DNA from: Pararhizobium mangrovi
GTDB lineage: Bacteria > Pseudomonadota > Alphaproteobacteria > Rhizobiales > Rhizobiaceae
Reading direction: 5' to 3'
DNA: 46,715 nt
Assembly (NCBI RefSeq): GCF_006516965.1
Contig: NZ_VHLH01000033.1
Span: 1 to 46,715, forward strand
Shown piece by piece: positions 39,119 to 46,715 of the stretch. A program made the position numbers and the translations under genes. The notes beneath the pieces were generated by a model. The model was given only the letters and a program-made list of their open reading frames with translations, searched no databases and had not been told where the DNA came from. The first letter of the stretch is position 1. Each line of letters opens with the position of its first letter.

Positions 39119-39817
39119 ATGGTCCAGTCGGTCGAGCGCGCGCTCGAAATCCTCGAATGCATCGCCCATGCCGGCGGTGCCGCCCATCTGAACGAGATCG
39201 CGCGCGAGACGCGTCTGAAACCGACGACGGCGCATAACATCCTGAAGACGCTGCATGCGCTCGGCTACGTCCGGCGCAGGGAGAAGAACACGCGCTACTA
39301 TCTCGGCGATCGCATCCTCAATCTTGCTCGCGTGGCGGGTAACGACAGCGGTCTCCGCCGGACGCTGCGCCCGGCGCTGGAAGCGATGGCGGAACAAACG
39401 GGCGAGACCGTCTTCGTCGCGGTGCCTTCGGGCGACGAGGTCTATTTTCTCGACGCGATCGAGAGCCTGAAGCCGTTGAAGGCCGCAAGCCAGGAAGGCC
39501 AGCGCACGCCGATGGTGGGGTCGGCGATCGGCCTTCTCTTCCTCGCGCATATCCCGTCGCTGCGCCGGCGCATGCTCGGCCCGCACGCCGACCGCATCGG
39601 CCCCTCGATCGATGCCGAGATCGACGCCACGGCCGAACGCGGTTACGCGCTGGACCAGGAGAACTACCTGCCGGGGCTGAACTGCGTCGCCGTGCCCTGG
39701 ATCGACGACGGCGAGGTGCGGGCGGGCTTCGGGCTGAGCGGTCCGACCCGACGTCTGCCGCTCGAAACGCTGACGGAACTGGCCGAAACGATGAGCGGGA
39801 TCGTCGCGCGGATCTGA
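39119..39817 (+). CDS. IclR family transcriptional regulator (second)
   Basis: This 232-residue regulator has an N-terminal winged helix (SVERALEILECIAH, then LNEIARETRLKPTTAHNILK for the recognition helix) and an effector domain (GETVFVAVPSGDEVYFLDAI, ... GYALDQENYLPGLNCVAVPW). GGGAGGAG precedes the ATG. It is divergent from the ABM-VOC/EthD pair, the likely targets. About 25 residues shorter than many IclR proteins because the N-terminus is minimal. Confidence 0.9.
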   Translation: MVQSVERALEILECIAHAGGAAHLNEIARETRLKPTTAHNILKTLHALGYVRRREKNTRYYLGDRILNLARVAGNDSGLRRTLRPALEAMAEQTGETVFVAVPSGDEVYFLDAIESLKPLKAASQEGQRTPMVGSAIGLLFLAHIPSLRRRMLGPHADRIGPSIDAEIDATAERGYALDQENYLPGLNCVAVPWIDDGEVRAGFGLSGPTRRLPLETLTELAETMSGIVARI

Positions 39818-39858
39818 AGGCGACTGGTTCTCCTGCTGGTAGATAAGGGGCTCGGTCG

Positions 39859-39889
39859 GCACCCGGCCGCCCGCGCCGCGGCCGGGTGC
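39859..39889 (+). terminator. GC-rich hairpin downstream of iclR
   Basis: GCACCCGGCCGC (39859-39870) and GCGGCCGGGTGC (39878-39889) form a perfect 12-base stem around a 7-base loop, about 42 bases past the iclR stop and near the end of the convergent GMC gene. No U-tract is seen. Confidence 0.5.
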
Positions 39890-39961
39890 GGGAAGCATGC
39901 GCTGCGACGCGTCGAACGCCGTACCGTCGAAGATCTCAAGAACGGAATCGGCGAACTGTCG
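39881..39961 (-). pseudogene. Possible C-terminal scrap of a sugar ABC binding protein
   Basis: The minus strand reads RQFADSVLEIFDGTAFDAS and then QRMLPAPG. The pattern 'FAD.VL..FDGT.FDASD.MP.A.G' is typical of the C-terminal region of family 1 extracellular sugar-binding proteins. Only about 27 residues are recognisable, there is no gene around them, and the match is from memory, so this is tentative. The rest of the 261-base gap 39818-40078 shows nothing else. Confidence 0.3.
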
Positions 39962-40078
39962 GCTGCATCGGCTTGCAGAACGCCGCGCCGCCATTGCGAA
40001 CGCCCGTCACCCGTCCTTACGATATCCGGCAGGCTTTCATCCCGGCACGCGACGATCGAGGATGCGCGCGCTTTCGCC

Positions 40079-41767
40079 TCATGCGCCGCGTTTGCCGTCT
40101 GCCGCCGCGGATTGGCTCAGTTCGCCGCGCTTGCCCATCGCGATGATGCGGTCGGCGATGCGCAGCGAATTGGCGACGATCGTCATCGACGGGTTCACGC
40201 CGCCGGCCGTCGGGAAGAGGGAGCCGTCGCAGACGAACAGATTGTCGATGTCCCACGAGCGCCCGCTGGCATCGACGACGCTCGTTGCCGGATCGTCGCC
40301 CATGCGGCACCCGCCCATGAGGTGCGCGGTGCTTGCCGTGTGGAAGAGGTTCGATCCGCCGGCGGCCTCCAGCATGCGGCTCATGAAGTCCTCGGCGTGT
40401 GCCGCCAGCCGCTTGTCGTTGTCCGAAAGCGAGAACGTGACCTTCGGGATCGGCAGGCCGAGGCGGTCCTTCTCGTCGGAAAGCTCCACGCGATTGTCGT
40501 CGTTCGGCATCGTTTCGCCGACGATCTTCAGGCCCGCCATGTGGTTGTAATGCGCCATCCAGTTGCGCAGATCGGCGCCGAAGGGGCCTTCGTTTTCGAC
40601 GAGCGTCGTCGCGAAGTCCGTCGGCAGCGGACCCTGACTCATAAAGGAATAGCCGCCGTCGAAATCCTTGCCCTCGTCGACGTAGTTCCAGTGCTCGCAT
40701 ACGGCAAGCGAAGGCGGGCCTTTGTACCAGCGGATTTCCTCGTTCATGATGCCCCACACGGCGTTGTTCGTGTGCGCCATCAGGGCCTTGCCGACGAGCC
40801 CCGAAGAATTGGCGAGCCCGTCCGGATGTTTCTCGCTCGCCGAATTGAGGAGGAGGCGCGGCGTTTCGATCGAGTAGCCCGAGGCCACGACGTTCTTCGC
40901 CTTCTGGAAACGCCATTTCCCATCGCGGTGGTAGTGGACGCCGGTTGCCCGTCCGTCCGGCCCGGTCTCGATCCGCCCGACCATGGCGAGGTCGCGGATT
41001 TCCGCGCCTGCCGCGAGCGCGCGGGGGACGTAGGTCACGAGCATCGACTGCTTGGCGTTGGTCGCGCAGCCGATCTTGCAGAAGCCGCGATTGACGCACG
41101 GATGCGCCTCGCCGCGCGGGGCGGAAAGCGAGGCGGTCGGCGTCGTCGTCCATTTCACGCCCATCGCCTCGGCGCCGCGCGCCAGGACGAGTGCGGAAGC
41201 GGACAGTTCGTGCTCGCGATAGGGGTAGCGCCCGCGCTTCGGCCCCCATGGATAGCGAACGGGGCCGGCGATCTTCATGTCGTTCTCGGCAATGGCGTAG
41301 TAGCGCCACATCTCGCGCCAGTCGACGGGCCAATCGTGGCCGTAGCCGAGCGCGGTGCGGGACTTGAACCACTCCGGACGGAAGCGAAGCGCCACCATCT
41401 GGAAGTGCACGGTCGTCCCGCCGACGCACTTGCCCGAATTGTTGGAGCCGAATTCCAGCGGATCGTTGCCGCCCGAGATCCGCTCGTCCAGCCAGTAGAG
41501 CTTTTCCTGTTCGGCCTCGTCGGATGCGAAATCCTCGAGCGGCCGATAGAACGCGCCGGCGTCGAAGGCGACGACGGAAAACCCGGCTTCGGCGAGCCGT
41601 GCGGCGAGGACCGAGCCGCCGCAGCCCGTGCCGACGATCGCGAAATCGACCGGCTCGTTCTCGTCGTATTCGCGCATCGGCACCCACTCGCCGCGGCGGA
41701 AGACGTTGGGTGCACGGCCCTTCGTTGCTCGCAGGGTGAATTCGGCGTCGGAGGCGATCGCGCTCAT
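40079..41767 (-). CDS. GMC-family FAD oxidoreductase
   Basis: This 562-residue flavoprotein of the glucose-methanol-choline type has the FAD motif GTGCGGSVLAARLAEAG near residue 46, the SGKCVGGTTVHFQMV segment and the C-terminal GGCRMG ... VNPSMTIVANS active-site region. The expected catalytic His is in HLMGGCRMG and Asn takes the second position in VNPSMT. Its ATG overlaps the upstream stop (ATGA), so translation is coupled to the subunit-3-like gene. There is no Tat or Sec signal. The frame is open well upstream but that part shadows the previous gene. The substrate is probably a polyol, aldonate or alcohol. Similar operons encode membrane-linked dehydrogenases, but a cytochrome subunit is lacking here. 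Confidence 0.87.
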   Translation of the reverse strand: MSAIASDAEFTLRATKGRAPNVFRRGEWVPMREYDENEPVDFAIVGTGCGGSVLAARLAEAGFSVVAFDAGAFYRPLEDFASDEAEQEKLYWLDERISGGNDPLEFGSNNSGKCVGGTTVHFQMVALRFRPEWFKSRTALGYGHDWPVDWREMWRYYAIAENDMKIAGPVRYPWGPKRGRYPYREHELSASALVLARGAEAMGVKWTTTPTASLSAPRGEAHPCVNRGFCKIGCATNAKQSMLVTYVPRALAAGAEIRDLAMVGRIETGPDGRATGVHYHRDGKWRFQKAKNVVASGYSIETPRLLLNSASEKHPDGLANSSGLVGKALMAHTNNAVWGIMNEEIRWYKGPPSLAVCEHWNYVDEGKDFDGGYSFMSQGPLPTDFATTLVENEGPFGADLRNWMAHYNHMAGLKIVGETMPNDDNRVELSDEKDRLGLPIPKVTFSLSDNDKRLAAHAEDFMSRMLEAAGGSNLFHTASTAHLMGGCRMGDDPATSVVDASGRSWDIDNLFVCDGSLFPTAGGVNPSMTIVANSLRIADRIIAMGKRGELSQSAAADGKRGA

Positions 41768-42429
41768 GTCTCGTCCTCCGAAAGATCCTCGGCCTCCTGC
41801 GGACGGCGCTTCTCCTCGGCCTCCCACGGATCGCGCATGTCCGGTCCGAGGCGCAGATAGCCACGGGGGGCGGCCGGGCCGCCGAAGCCGATCTCGTTCC
41901 ATGCGGCAGGATGGGAATAGTAGATCTTCACCGCCTGCTTGAGCAGCACGTGGCGGAAGAAGCTCTTCGGCACGAGGCCTTTCCAGTGCTCGCCGTCCAC
42001 CCTTCCGGTGTCGATCGCTTCGAGGACCGAGTGCCGCTCGTCGGCGGAGAGCGAGAGGAAACCGCGACCGTGCATGGCGTGCGCTTCCGCATCGATCGCG
42101 GCGAGGCCGCGCGGCCACGCCTCGCGCTGCGTCAGGACGTCCTTGTGCCGGGTGCCGTCGGTCAGATTCATGGCGAGCTTCTCGTCCAGCAGCGCCTCGA
42201 GCGGAATGCGGTCCGCCTCGCTGCGTTCGGGCTGCGGCAGGACGGTGTCCATGACGGCCCGGAGCAGGGCGTATTGTGCCTCGTCGAGAAAGCGGCGCTT
42301 CGGCACATGCTCCAGCCGATGGGCGATGACGCGGCGGGTGACGTCGTCGAAGGAGGGCGTGTCCCACTTCGCCAGCACGTTGTAGTCCGGATAGGGGGTG
42401 CGGAAGCGTTTCAGGTGTTCGCGGCTCAT
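41764..42429 (-). CDS. Gluconate 2-dehydrogenase subunit 3 family protein
   Basis: This 221-residue protein matches the small-subunit family that accompanies GMC-type sugar and gluconate dehydrogenases (LRAVMDTVLPQPERSEADRI near residue 60; later SVLEAIDTGR and FRHVLLKQAVKIYYSHPAAW). Family members usually have a Tat signal; this one begins MSREHLKRFRTPYPD with none, so export with the GMC subunit is uncertain. Its ATG overlaps the upstream membrane protein's stop, and its stop overlaps the GMC start, making a tightly coupled three-gene operon. Confidence 0.87.
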   Translation of the reverse strand: MSREHLKRFRTPYPDYNVLAKWDTPSFDDVTRRVIAHRLEHVPKRRFLDEAQYALLRAVMDTVLPQPERSEADRIPLEALLDEKLAMNLTDGTRHKDVLTQREAWPRGLAAIDAEAHAMHGRGFLSLSADERHSVLEAIDTGRVDGEHWKGLVPKSFFRHVLLKQAVKIYYSHPAAWNEIGFGGPAAPRGYLRLGPDMRDPWEAEEKRRPQEAEDLSEDET

Positions 42430-43409
42430 TCGGGTTCGCTCCCCGGTGTCACGAGATCGAGTGCGGCAAGGCCGATCATGGCGATGCCGGCAAGGCTCGG
42501 TGGTGCTGCGACGGGCGGGCCCTGGAAGAGATTCTGCGTCCAGTTGGAGAAGCCGCCCATGTTGCGGCTGACACCGTAGGCATGCAGGCCCGTGCCGGCG
42601 ACGGCAAGGCCCATCGTTCCGGCGAGCCATCCCGCCGCCTGCCGCTCGTGACGGCAGCCCGGCCGGGCGACGGCATAGGCGATCGAGACCGCGTTGAGGG
42701 GAAGCGCCGAGACCGGCAGATACATGAGCTTGTTGTGGAAGGCGCCCCGGAAATGCAGGAGGCCGATCTCCGCCGTCAGCCCGAACAGGCCGAACGCCGT
42801 GAGGGCGCCCAAAAGGCGGCCGGAACCGTGCCGGAGCCGGACGGTGCCGCAAGTGTCTGCAGCCTGCGCGTCAACCGCACCGATACCCGCAAGACCCGCC
42901 AGCAGGAGAGCACCCGGCGCGCCGAAGGGTGCACGATAGAACAGATTGTTGAAGGAGAGGCCGCCCGGCCGTTCCAGGATGTTCTTCACGTGGAAACCGA
43001 GGCCGAAGAGACCTGTCGTGACGGCACCGCCGAAGATCGCCGTCTTCACGCGTGCGCCGCGGGCCGACACCAGCGTGGCGACGGCGGTGGCGAGCGTGAT
43101 GGCCGCGGCGATCGGCGCGACGTGCATGGCCGGTTTCTTGTAGTTGCCGCGATAGTGTTCCATAGCACTGTCGGCGACGACGCTCGCGGCAAGCAGCGCC
43201 GCACCACCGGCGGCAAGCTTGCTGGCGCGCGACGGCGGCTTTCCACCGGCAGCGAGCAGGCCGACGCCTGCCGCGACCGCGAGCCCGCCCGCCATCGCTT
43301 GCATCAGCCGCCGGCTCGACATCGGCGGCTGGTTGATAGCGGGAGAGGGACGGGCGCCATGACCGAGAAGCGCGCCGCTTCGTGCCCGTCCGGGTTCCTG
43401 GAATGCCAA
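42426..43409 (-). CDS. Polytopic membrane protein of the GMC dehydrogenase operon, function unknown
   Basis: The 327-residue product has about seven hydrophobic segments (MQAMAGGLAVAAGVGLLAAG, HVAPIAAAITLATAVATLVS, GALLLAGLAGIGAVDAQAAD, LTAFGLFGLTAEIG and others) and no motif I recognise. Proposed start is TTG 43409, with AAGGA about nine bases upstream. A later ATG at residue 30 lacks a ribosome-binding site. It is the first gene of the operon, so it may anchor the enzyme or pass electrons to the quinone pool. No haem-binding CxxCH is present. Confidence 0.7.
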   Translation of the reverse strand: MAFQEPGRARSGALLGHGARPSPAINQPPMSSRRLMQAMAGGLAVAAGVGLLAAGGKPPSRASKLAAGGAALLAASVVADSAMEHYRGNYKKPAMHVAPIAAAITLATAVATLVSARGARVKTAIFGGAVTTGLFGLGFHVKNILERPGGLSFNNLFYRAPFGAPGALLLAGLAGIGAVDAQAADTCGTVRLRHGSGRLLGALTAFGLFGLTAEIGLLHFRGAFHNKLMYLPVSALPLNAVSIAYAVARPGCRHERQAAGWLAGTMGLAVAGTGLHAYGVSRNMGGFSNWTQNLFQGPPVAAPPSLAGIAMIGLAALDLVTPGSEPE

Positions 43410-43506
43410 AGCGGTTTCCTTCGCGTTGTCGTCCTTCGTTCAGGTCGGAGAACGCGGACGAAGACGGGGCGTTCATCGGGACCGACGCTTCAAAACGCCG
43501 CGTCGT

Positions 43507-43825
43507 TCACGCAGCCCGATAAGATCCCGCGTCCTTTTCCTTCAGCGCGAGCCCGATGCCCGGGCGCGAGAGATCGGGCGAGATCGCGCCGGCGGCATCG
43601 GGCGCCGGTGCGCCATCGAGCGCATCTTTTCGATGCGTACGTGATCGTGAAACCATTCCATGCGCCCCTGGCAGAGGCTGGCGCAGGCGACCGGCAGGTG
43701 CGGTGGCGGCGCGCAGTGGCTGGAAAGCGGCAGGTTCGCCGCATGCGCCAGCGCATCGGCGAGCAGATAGCCCGTATAGCCGAGGCAGCGCGTAGCATCG
43801 GCCTGCAGCACGTCGACCGCCGTCC
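43507..43825 (-). pseudogene. Truncated, frameshifted enolase-superfamily (mandelate racemase-like) remnant
   Basis: The minus strand reads RTAVDVLQADATRCLGYTGY, then NLPLSSHCAPPPHLPVACAS and RMEWFHDHVRIEKM. These match the C-terminal barrel end of mandelate racemase/muconate-lactonising enzymes (DVLQADATRC; SSHCAP; MEYFHDHVRIE). Just after RIEKM one base is missing. In the next frame the expected ending resumes (LDGAPAPDAAGAISPDLSRP, then GIGLALKEKDAG) to a TGA at 43507-43509. The N-terminal two thirds are absent: the remnant begins where the upstream TPP-enzyme gene ends. This indicates deletion at that junction followed by decay. Confidence 0.8.
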
Positions 43826-45601
43826 TCACACCAGCGAGCGTTCCAGGGTGTGCCAGACCAGCGCCCCTCCTTCCGGATCGCCCGAAAGAAGCGCCTTAGC
43901 GAAGCTTTTCGCCTGCTTGCTGGTGATGTGCGGCGGCAGGGTCGGCATCGTCGCGTCCACCTGCGCGTCGATCAGGTAGGGCCGGTCGGCCGAAAGGGCC
44001 TCGTCCCAGGCGGCACCGACATTTTCCTGCCTGTTGAGCCTGACGACGCCGAAGCCGAGGCTTTCGGCGAAATCGGCATAGGGGAAGAAGGGTATGTCCT
44101 GCGTTTCCTCCACCTTCGGCGAGCCCGCCATGGCGCGCAGTTCCCACGTCACCTGATTGAGATCGTTGTTGTTGAGCACGGCGATGACGCAGCGCGGATC
44201 GGCCCATTCCCGCCAGTATTTGGCGATGGTGATCAGCGCGTTGATCCCGAGCATCTGCATCGCGCCGTCGCCGACGAAGCCGATCGCCACGCGGTCGGGG
44301 AAGCAGAACTTCGCGGCCGTCGTGTAGGGCACGCCGGGGCACATGGTCGCGAGATTGCCCGACAGCGACGCCTTCATGCCCTGCCGGATGCGGATCGCGC
44401 GGGCGAACCAGTTGGCCGACGTGCCGGAATCGGCACTGATGATCGCCTGGTGCGGTAGCCGGGAGGAAAGCTCCCAGAAGAGCTTTTCCGGATTGATCGG
44501 GTTCGCCCCGAGATCGGCGCGCTTGGCCTCGTCCTCCCACCAGGAGGCGACTTCCTTCTCGATCTTTTCGCGCCAGCTGCGATCGGACTTGCGCTGGAGA
44601 AGCGGCAGAAGATCGCTCAACGTCTCTTTCGCGTCGCCGACGAGATTGACGTCCATCGGATAGCGCAGGGAAAGCATGCGCGGCGCGATGTCGATCTGCA
44701 CGCCCTTGGCCTTGCCTTCCTCGGGCAGGAATTCGGAATAGGGAAAGCCCGAGCCGATCATCAGGAGCGTGTCGCACTCCTTCATCAGGTCCCAGGAGGG
44801 TTTCGTGCCGAGAAGGCCCATCTGGCCGGTCACGTAGGGCGTGTCGTCCGGCAGCACCGCCTTGCCGAGCAGCGCCTTGGCGACGCCGGCGCCGAGCGCT
44901 TCGGCGACTGCCGCCACCTCGTCGCCGGCATTCAGCGCACCCGCACCGACCACGATACCGACCTTTTCGCCGGCATTGAGGATATCGGCGGCCGCCTCCA
45001 GTTCCGCACGCCGGGGTACCAGTCGCGGTGCTGTATAGCCGACGCCGGTATGTACCGTACCGTGTTCCATCGGCGGAACCTCGACGGCCTCCTCCTGCTG
45101 CACGTCGTTCGGTACGATCATGCAGGTCACGGTGCGCTCGCCGGCGGCGATGCGCATGCCGCGGTCGATGAGCTGACGGGCCTGCGTCGGCACCATACAG
45201 GTATGAACGTAGGCGCCGGCGACATCCTTGAAGAGGTTCTGCAGGTCGACTTCCTGCTGATAGTGCCCGCCGATCGCGGAGCGCGCCTGCTGGCCGACGA
45301 TGGCGAAGACCGGCTGGTGGTCGAGCCGTGCGTCGTAAAGCCCGTTCAAAAGGTGGATGGCGCCGGGCCCGGAGGTCGCGAGGCACACGCCCACTTCGCC
45401 GGTCCACTTGGCATGGGCGCAGGCCATGAAGGCGGCTTCCTCCTCATGACGCGTCTGGACGAAGGCAATCGGATCCTTGTCGTCGCGGCCGAGCGCGGCC
45501 ACGAGCCCGGATATGCCGTCTCCCGGGTATCCGTAGATCCGGGTGACGCCCCATTCCTTGAGACGTTCGAGCATGAAGTCGGCAACGAGCTTGCGAGCCA
45601 T
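43826..45601 (-). CDS. Thiamine-pyrophosphate enzyme, pyruvate oxidase (PoxB)-like
   Basis: This 591-residue TPP-dependent enzyme has the catalytic Glu in RHEEEAAFMA (Glu53), a central domain typical of the family and the TPP/Mg motif GDGAMQMLGINALITIAKYW ... LNNND. In PoxB-like enzymes this oxidatively decarboxylates pyruvate at the membrane; close relatives are acetolactate synthases. No FAD-binding motif can be assigned from sequence alone. AGGAAGATCCG precedes the ATG. It abuts a truncated gene at its 3' end. Monocistronic, with a 566-base gap upstream. Confidence 0.85.
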   Translation of the reverse strand: MARKLVADFMLERLKEWGVTRIYGYPGDGISGLVAALGRDDKDPIAFVQTRHEEEAAFMACAHAKWTGEVGVCLATSGPGAIHLLNGLYDARLDHQPVFAIVGQQARSAIGGHYQQEVDLQNLFKDVAGAYVHTCMVPTQARQLIDRGMRIAAGERTVTCMIVPNDVQQEEAVEVPPMEHGTVHTGVGYTAPRLVPRRAELEAAADILNAGEKVGIVVGAGALNAGDEVAAVAEALGAGVAKALLGKAVLPDDTPYVTGQMGLLGTKPSWDLMKECDTLLMIGSGFPYSEFLPEEGKAKGVQIDIAPRMLSLRYPMDVNLVGDAKETLSDLLPLLQRKSDRSWREKIEKEVASWWEDEAKRADLGANPINPEKLFWELSSRLPHQAIISADSGTSANWFARAIRIRQGMKASLSGNLATMCPGVPYTTAAKFCFPDRVAIGFVGDGAMQMLGINALITIAKYWREWADPRCVIAVLNNNDLNQVTWELRAMAGSPKVEETQDIPFFPYADFAESLGFGVVRLNRQENVGAAWDEALSADRPYLIDAQVDATMPTLPPHITSKQAKSFAKALLSGDPEGGALVWHTLERSLV

Positions 45602-46167
45602 CGGATCTTCCTCTCGTTCAAGCGCAGGGATGAGTCATCGTCGTCATCATCGAGCCGCACCGCGTGAAGCGGACGCCTGCCGGTTCGAATGCGACGTTGA
45701 AACGAAGGGTTGTCCCGTCAGTTCCGCCTTGCGAGCCCGACGGATCACAGCAACCGCACGGCAACGCATCGCGGGACTGCTTCGGTAGCGTTAAGGCATT
45801 GATTTAGAAGGAGCGGAGGTCGGCAAAAACCGGCGGCGCCGATTATGCGTCAGGGTGCCGCACATTCGCACATCCAGTTCTTGCCACCGTCTTCAAACGA
45901 AATGCAGCCCGTTCGGAAGGCATGCGCCGCCGATCCGTGTTCCGAGCCGGATCGTTTCGAACGGGAGACTTCCGCGACAACCTGTTCCTGGCTGAAGGAC
46001 GATGAAGCGATCATCGGTTTCGCTTGAAAGAAGTCGCGTGCGTTGCACCACACCGGTGCTTACACCGAGCCGGCTTGCACGCCGCATTGCGGCTTGGCAG
46101 TGCAAACACCGGTAGACCCTTGTGGATCCAGGCGTCTTTTGACATCGGAGAAAAAGAAGCTGGTTAA
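45602..46167. other. Upstream gap between TPP enzyme and tRNA-Thr
   Basis: This 566-base gap holds the promoter region of the TPP-enzyme gene, but I see no reliable gene, RNA or repeat. A 67-codon minus-strand frame at 45850-46053 ends in a cysteine-containing tail but lacks a ribosome-binding site and known motifs. Confidence 0.5.
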
Positions 46168-46242
46168 TGGTGCTGCCGCGGGGATTTGAACCCCGGGCCT
46201 CTCCCTTACCAAGGGAGTGCTCTACCCCTGAGCTACGGCAGC
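46168..46242 (-). tRNA. tRNA-Thr (anticodon GGT)
   Basis: The minus strand gives a complete cloverleaf of 75 bases with encoded CCA. The acceptor stem is GCTGCCG/CGGCAGC, the D arm contains AGCTCAGGGGTAGAGC, the anticodon arm is CTCCC-TTGGTAA-GGGAG with anticodon GGT, and the T arm contains GTTCAAATC. Confidence 0.96.
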
Positions 46243-46359
46243 GTCCGGCGGGCTCTTGCCACAGGTCGGGGCGTGGTGCAAGCGTTCGGGTGCTGGTCTT
46301 GAATGGTGGCGCGTGAACGGTCCTTGTTTTTCGTGGGGGCTTTGCGTTAAGGCGAGCGG

Positions 46360-46554
46360 ATGACCGGGCGTGAGCGGGACGAGGCGCCGGAGGGCGGCGA
46401 GGCGAAGGATGCGCGCAAGGCGCGCCTTTCCGCACAGTTGCGTGCGAATCTCAAACGCCGCAAAGCGCAGGCGAAGGCGCGGCGTGCGTCGGACGACGAT
46501 GGCGGTTCCGCGTTCGATGCGGGAAGCCGGTCGCCGGGCGACGATGCCGATTGA
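46360..46554 (+). CDS. Small basic/acidic hypothetical protein ahead of murA
   Basis: This 64-residue protein is highly charged: a central basic helix (ARLSAQLRANLKRRKAQAKA) is flanked by Glu/Asp-rich ends. Small proteins of this pattern often precede murA in rhizobia, which supports it being real. The start ATG follows AAGGCGAGCGG. Function unknown. Confidence 0.7.
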   Translation: MTGRERDEAPEGGEAKDARKARLSAQLRANLKRRKAQAKARRASDDDGGSAFDAGSRSPGDDAD

Positions 46555-46620
46555 GCTGAAAATCGAATTCGTCGGCTGCTCGGTAAGCGAACGGGACCGA
46601 AAGCGGACACGGCATAGGGG

Positions 46621-46636
46621 CGGGCTTTCGAGCCCG
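46621..46636 (+). promoter_or_regulatory. CGGGCT-TTCG-AGCCCG hairpin before murA
   Basis: A perfect 6-base stem closed by a TTCG tetraloop ends 8 bases before the murA ATG, directly abutting the GGAGAGAGC ribosome-binding site. It may modulate murA translation or end the preceding transcript. Confidence 0.5.
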
Positions 46637-46644
46637 GAGAGAGC

Positions 46645-46715
46645 ATGGATCGCATACGCATAGTCGGTGGCCATCGTCTGAACGGCAGCATTCCGATCTC
46701 GGGTGCGAAGAACGC
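46645..46715 (+). CDS. murA: UDP-N-acetylglucosamine 1-carboxyvinyltransferase, 5' end only
   Basis: Only the first 23 codons are inside the window (MDRIRIVGGHRLNGSIPISG, then AKNA). That is the typical MurA start, with the conserved SGAKNA residues of the enolpyruvate-transferase family. MurA makes the first committed step of peptidoglycan synthesis. The rest lies beyond the right edge. GGAGAGAGC precedes the ATG. Confidence 0.93.
   Translation, partial: MDRIRIVGGHRLNGSIPISGAKN

Noticed and set aside
45850-46053. 67-codon minus-strand frame with Cys-containing C-terminus
   Set aside because: It has no ribosome-binding site, no recognisable motif and no conserved neighbour. It cannot be told from chance.

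Overview
The window reads as chromosomal DNA of a GC-rich alphaproteobacterium, most likely of the order Hyphomicrobiales (Rhizobiales). The reasons are the roughly 1270-residue cobalamin-dependent ribonucleotide reductase with NrdR boxes, the gcvT-gcvH-gcvP operon behind a tandem glycine riboswitch, several tripartite tricarboxylate transporters (TTT), and a small basic ORF just ahead of murA. Genus cannot be fixed from sequence alone.

Bases 1-18000 look accessory. A TTT cluster (tctA, tctB and a tctC broken by one in-frame amber codon) lies beside a class III CoA-transferase, an IclR regulator, an HMG-CoA-lyase-like enzyme and a crotonase-family protein. Together these resemble an uptake-activate-cleave module for a branched carboxylic acid. 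Next comes a seven-gene minus-strand operon with a divergent LacI regulator: a NitT/TauT-type ABC importer (two permeases, ATPase, binding protein), an HpsN-like HisD-family dehydrogenase, an SDR and a zinc-type alcohol dehydrogenase. I read it as a 2,3-dihydroxypropane-1-sulfonate (DHPS) oxidation operon with its own importer. A FAD monooxygenase and several decayed gene remnants follow, up to a tRNA-Pro(CGG) gene.

Bases 18240-24670 hold a second, intact TTT cluster. It is divergent from a TctD/TctE two-component system that is translationally coupled to a PgtC/AfuA-like periplasmic binding protein. The two tctA genes share a 119-base identical tract.

Bases 24720-37500 are mostly housekeeping: glycine cleavage system and riboswitch, a CsbD-like protein, a DUF423 membrane protein, an orphan TadG-like vWA protein, nrdJ and a xanthine-guanine phosphoribosyltransferase.

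Bases 37750-46715 mix accessory and core genes. They hold an EthD-like protein next to an unusual ABM-VOC fusion controlled by a divergent IclR gene, and a three-gene GMC oxidoreductase / gluconate dehydrogenase subunit 3 / membrane protein operon. A truncated, frameshifted enolase-superfamily remnant abuts a pyruvate-oxidase-like TPP enzyme. The window ends with tRNA-Thr(GGT), a small conserved-looking ORF and the start of murA.

The observations that most deserve follow-up are the DHPS operon with a TauT-type importer, the nonsense-mutated tctC beside an intact paralogue, the shared GTTC-N9-GAAC operators in both iclR promoter regions, the NrdR box pair spaced 31 bp apart, the ABM-VOC fusion, and the repeated decay remnants at gene borders.
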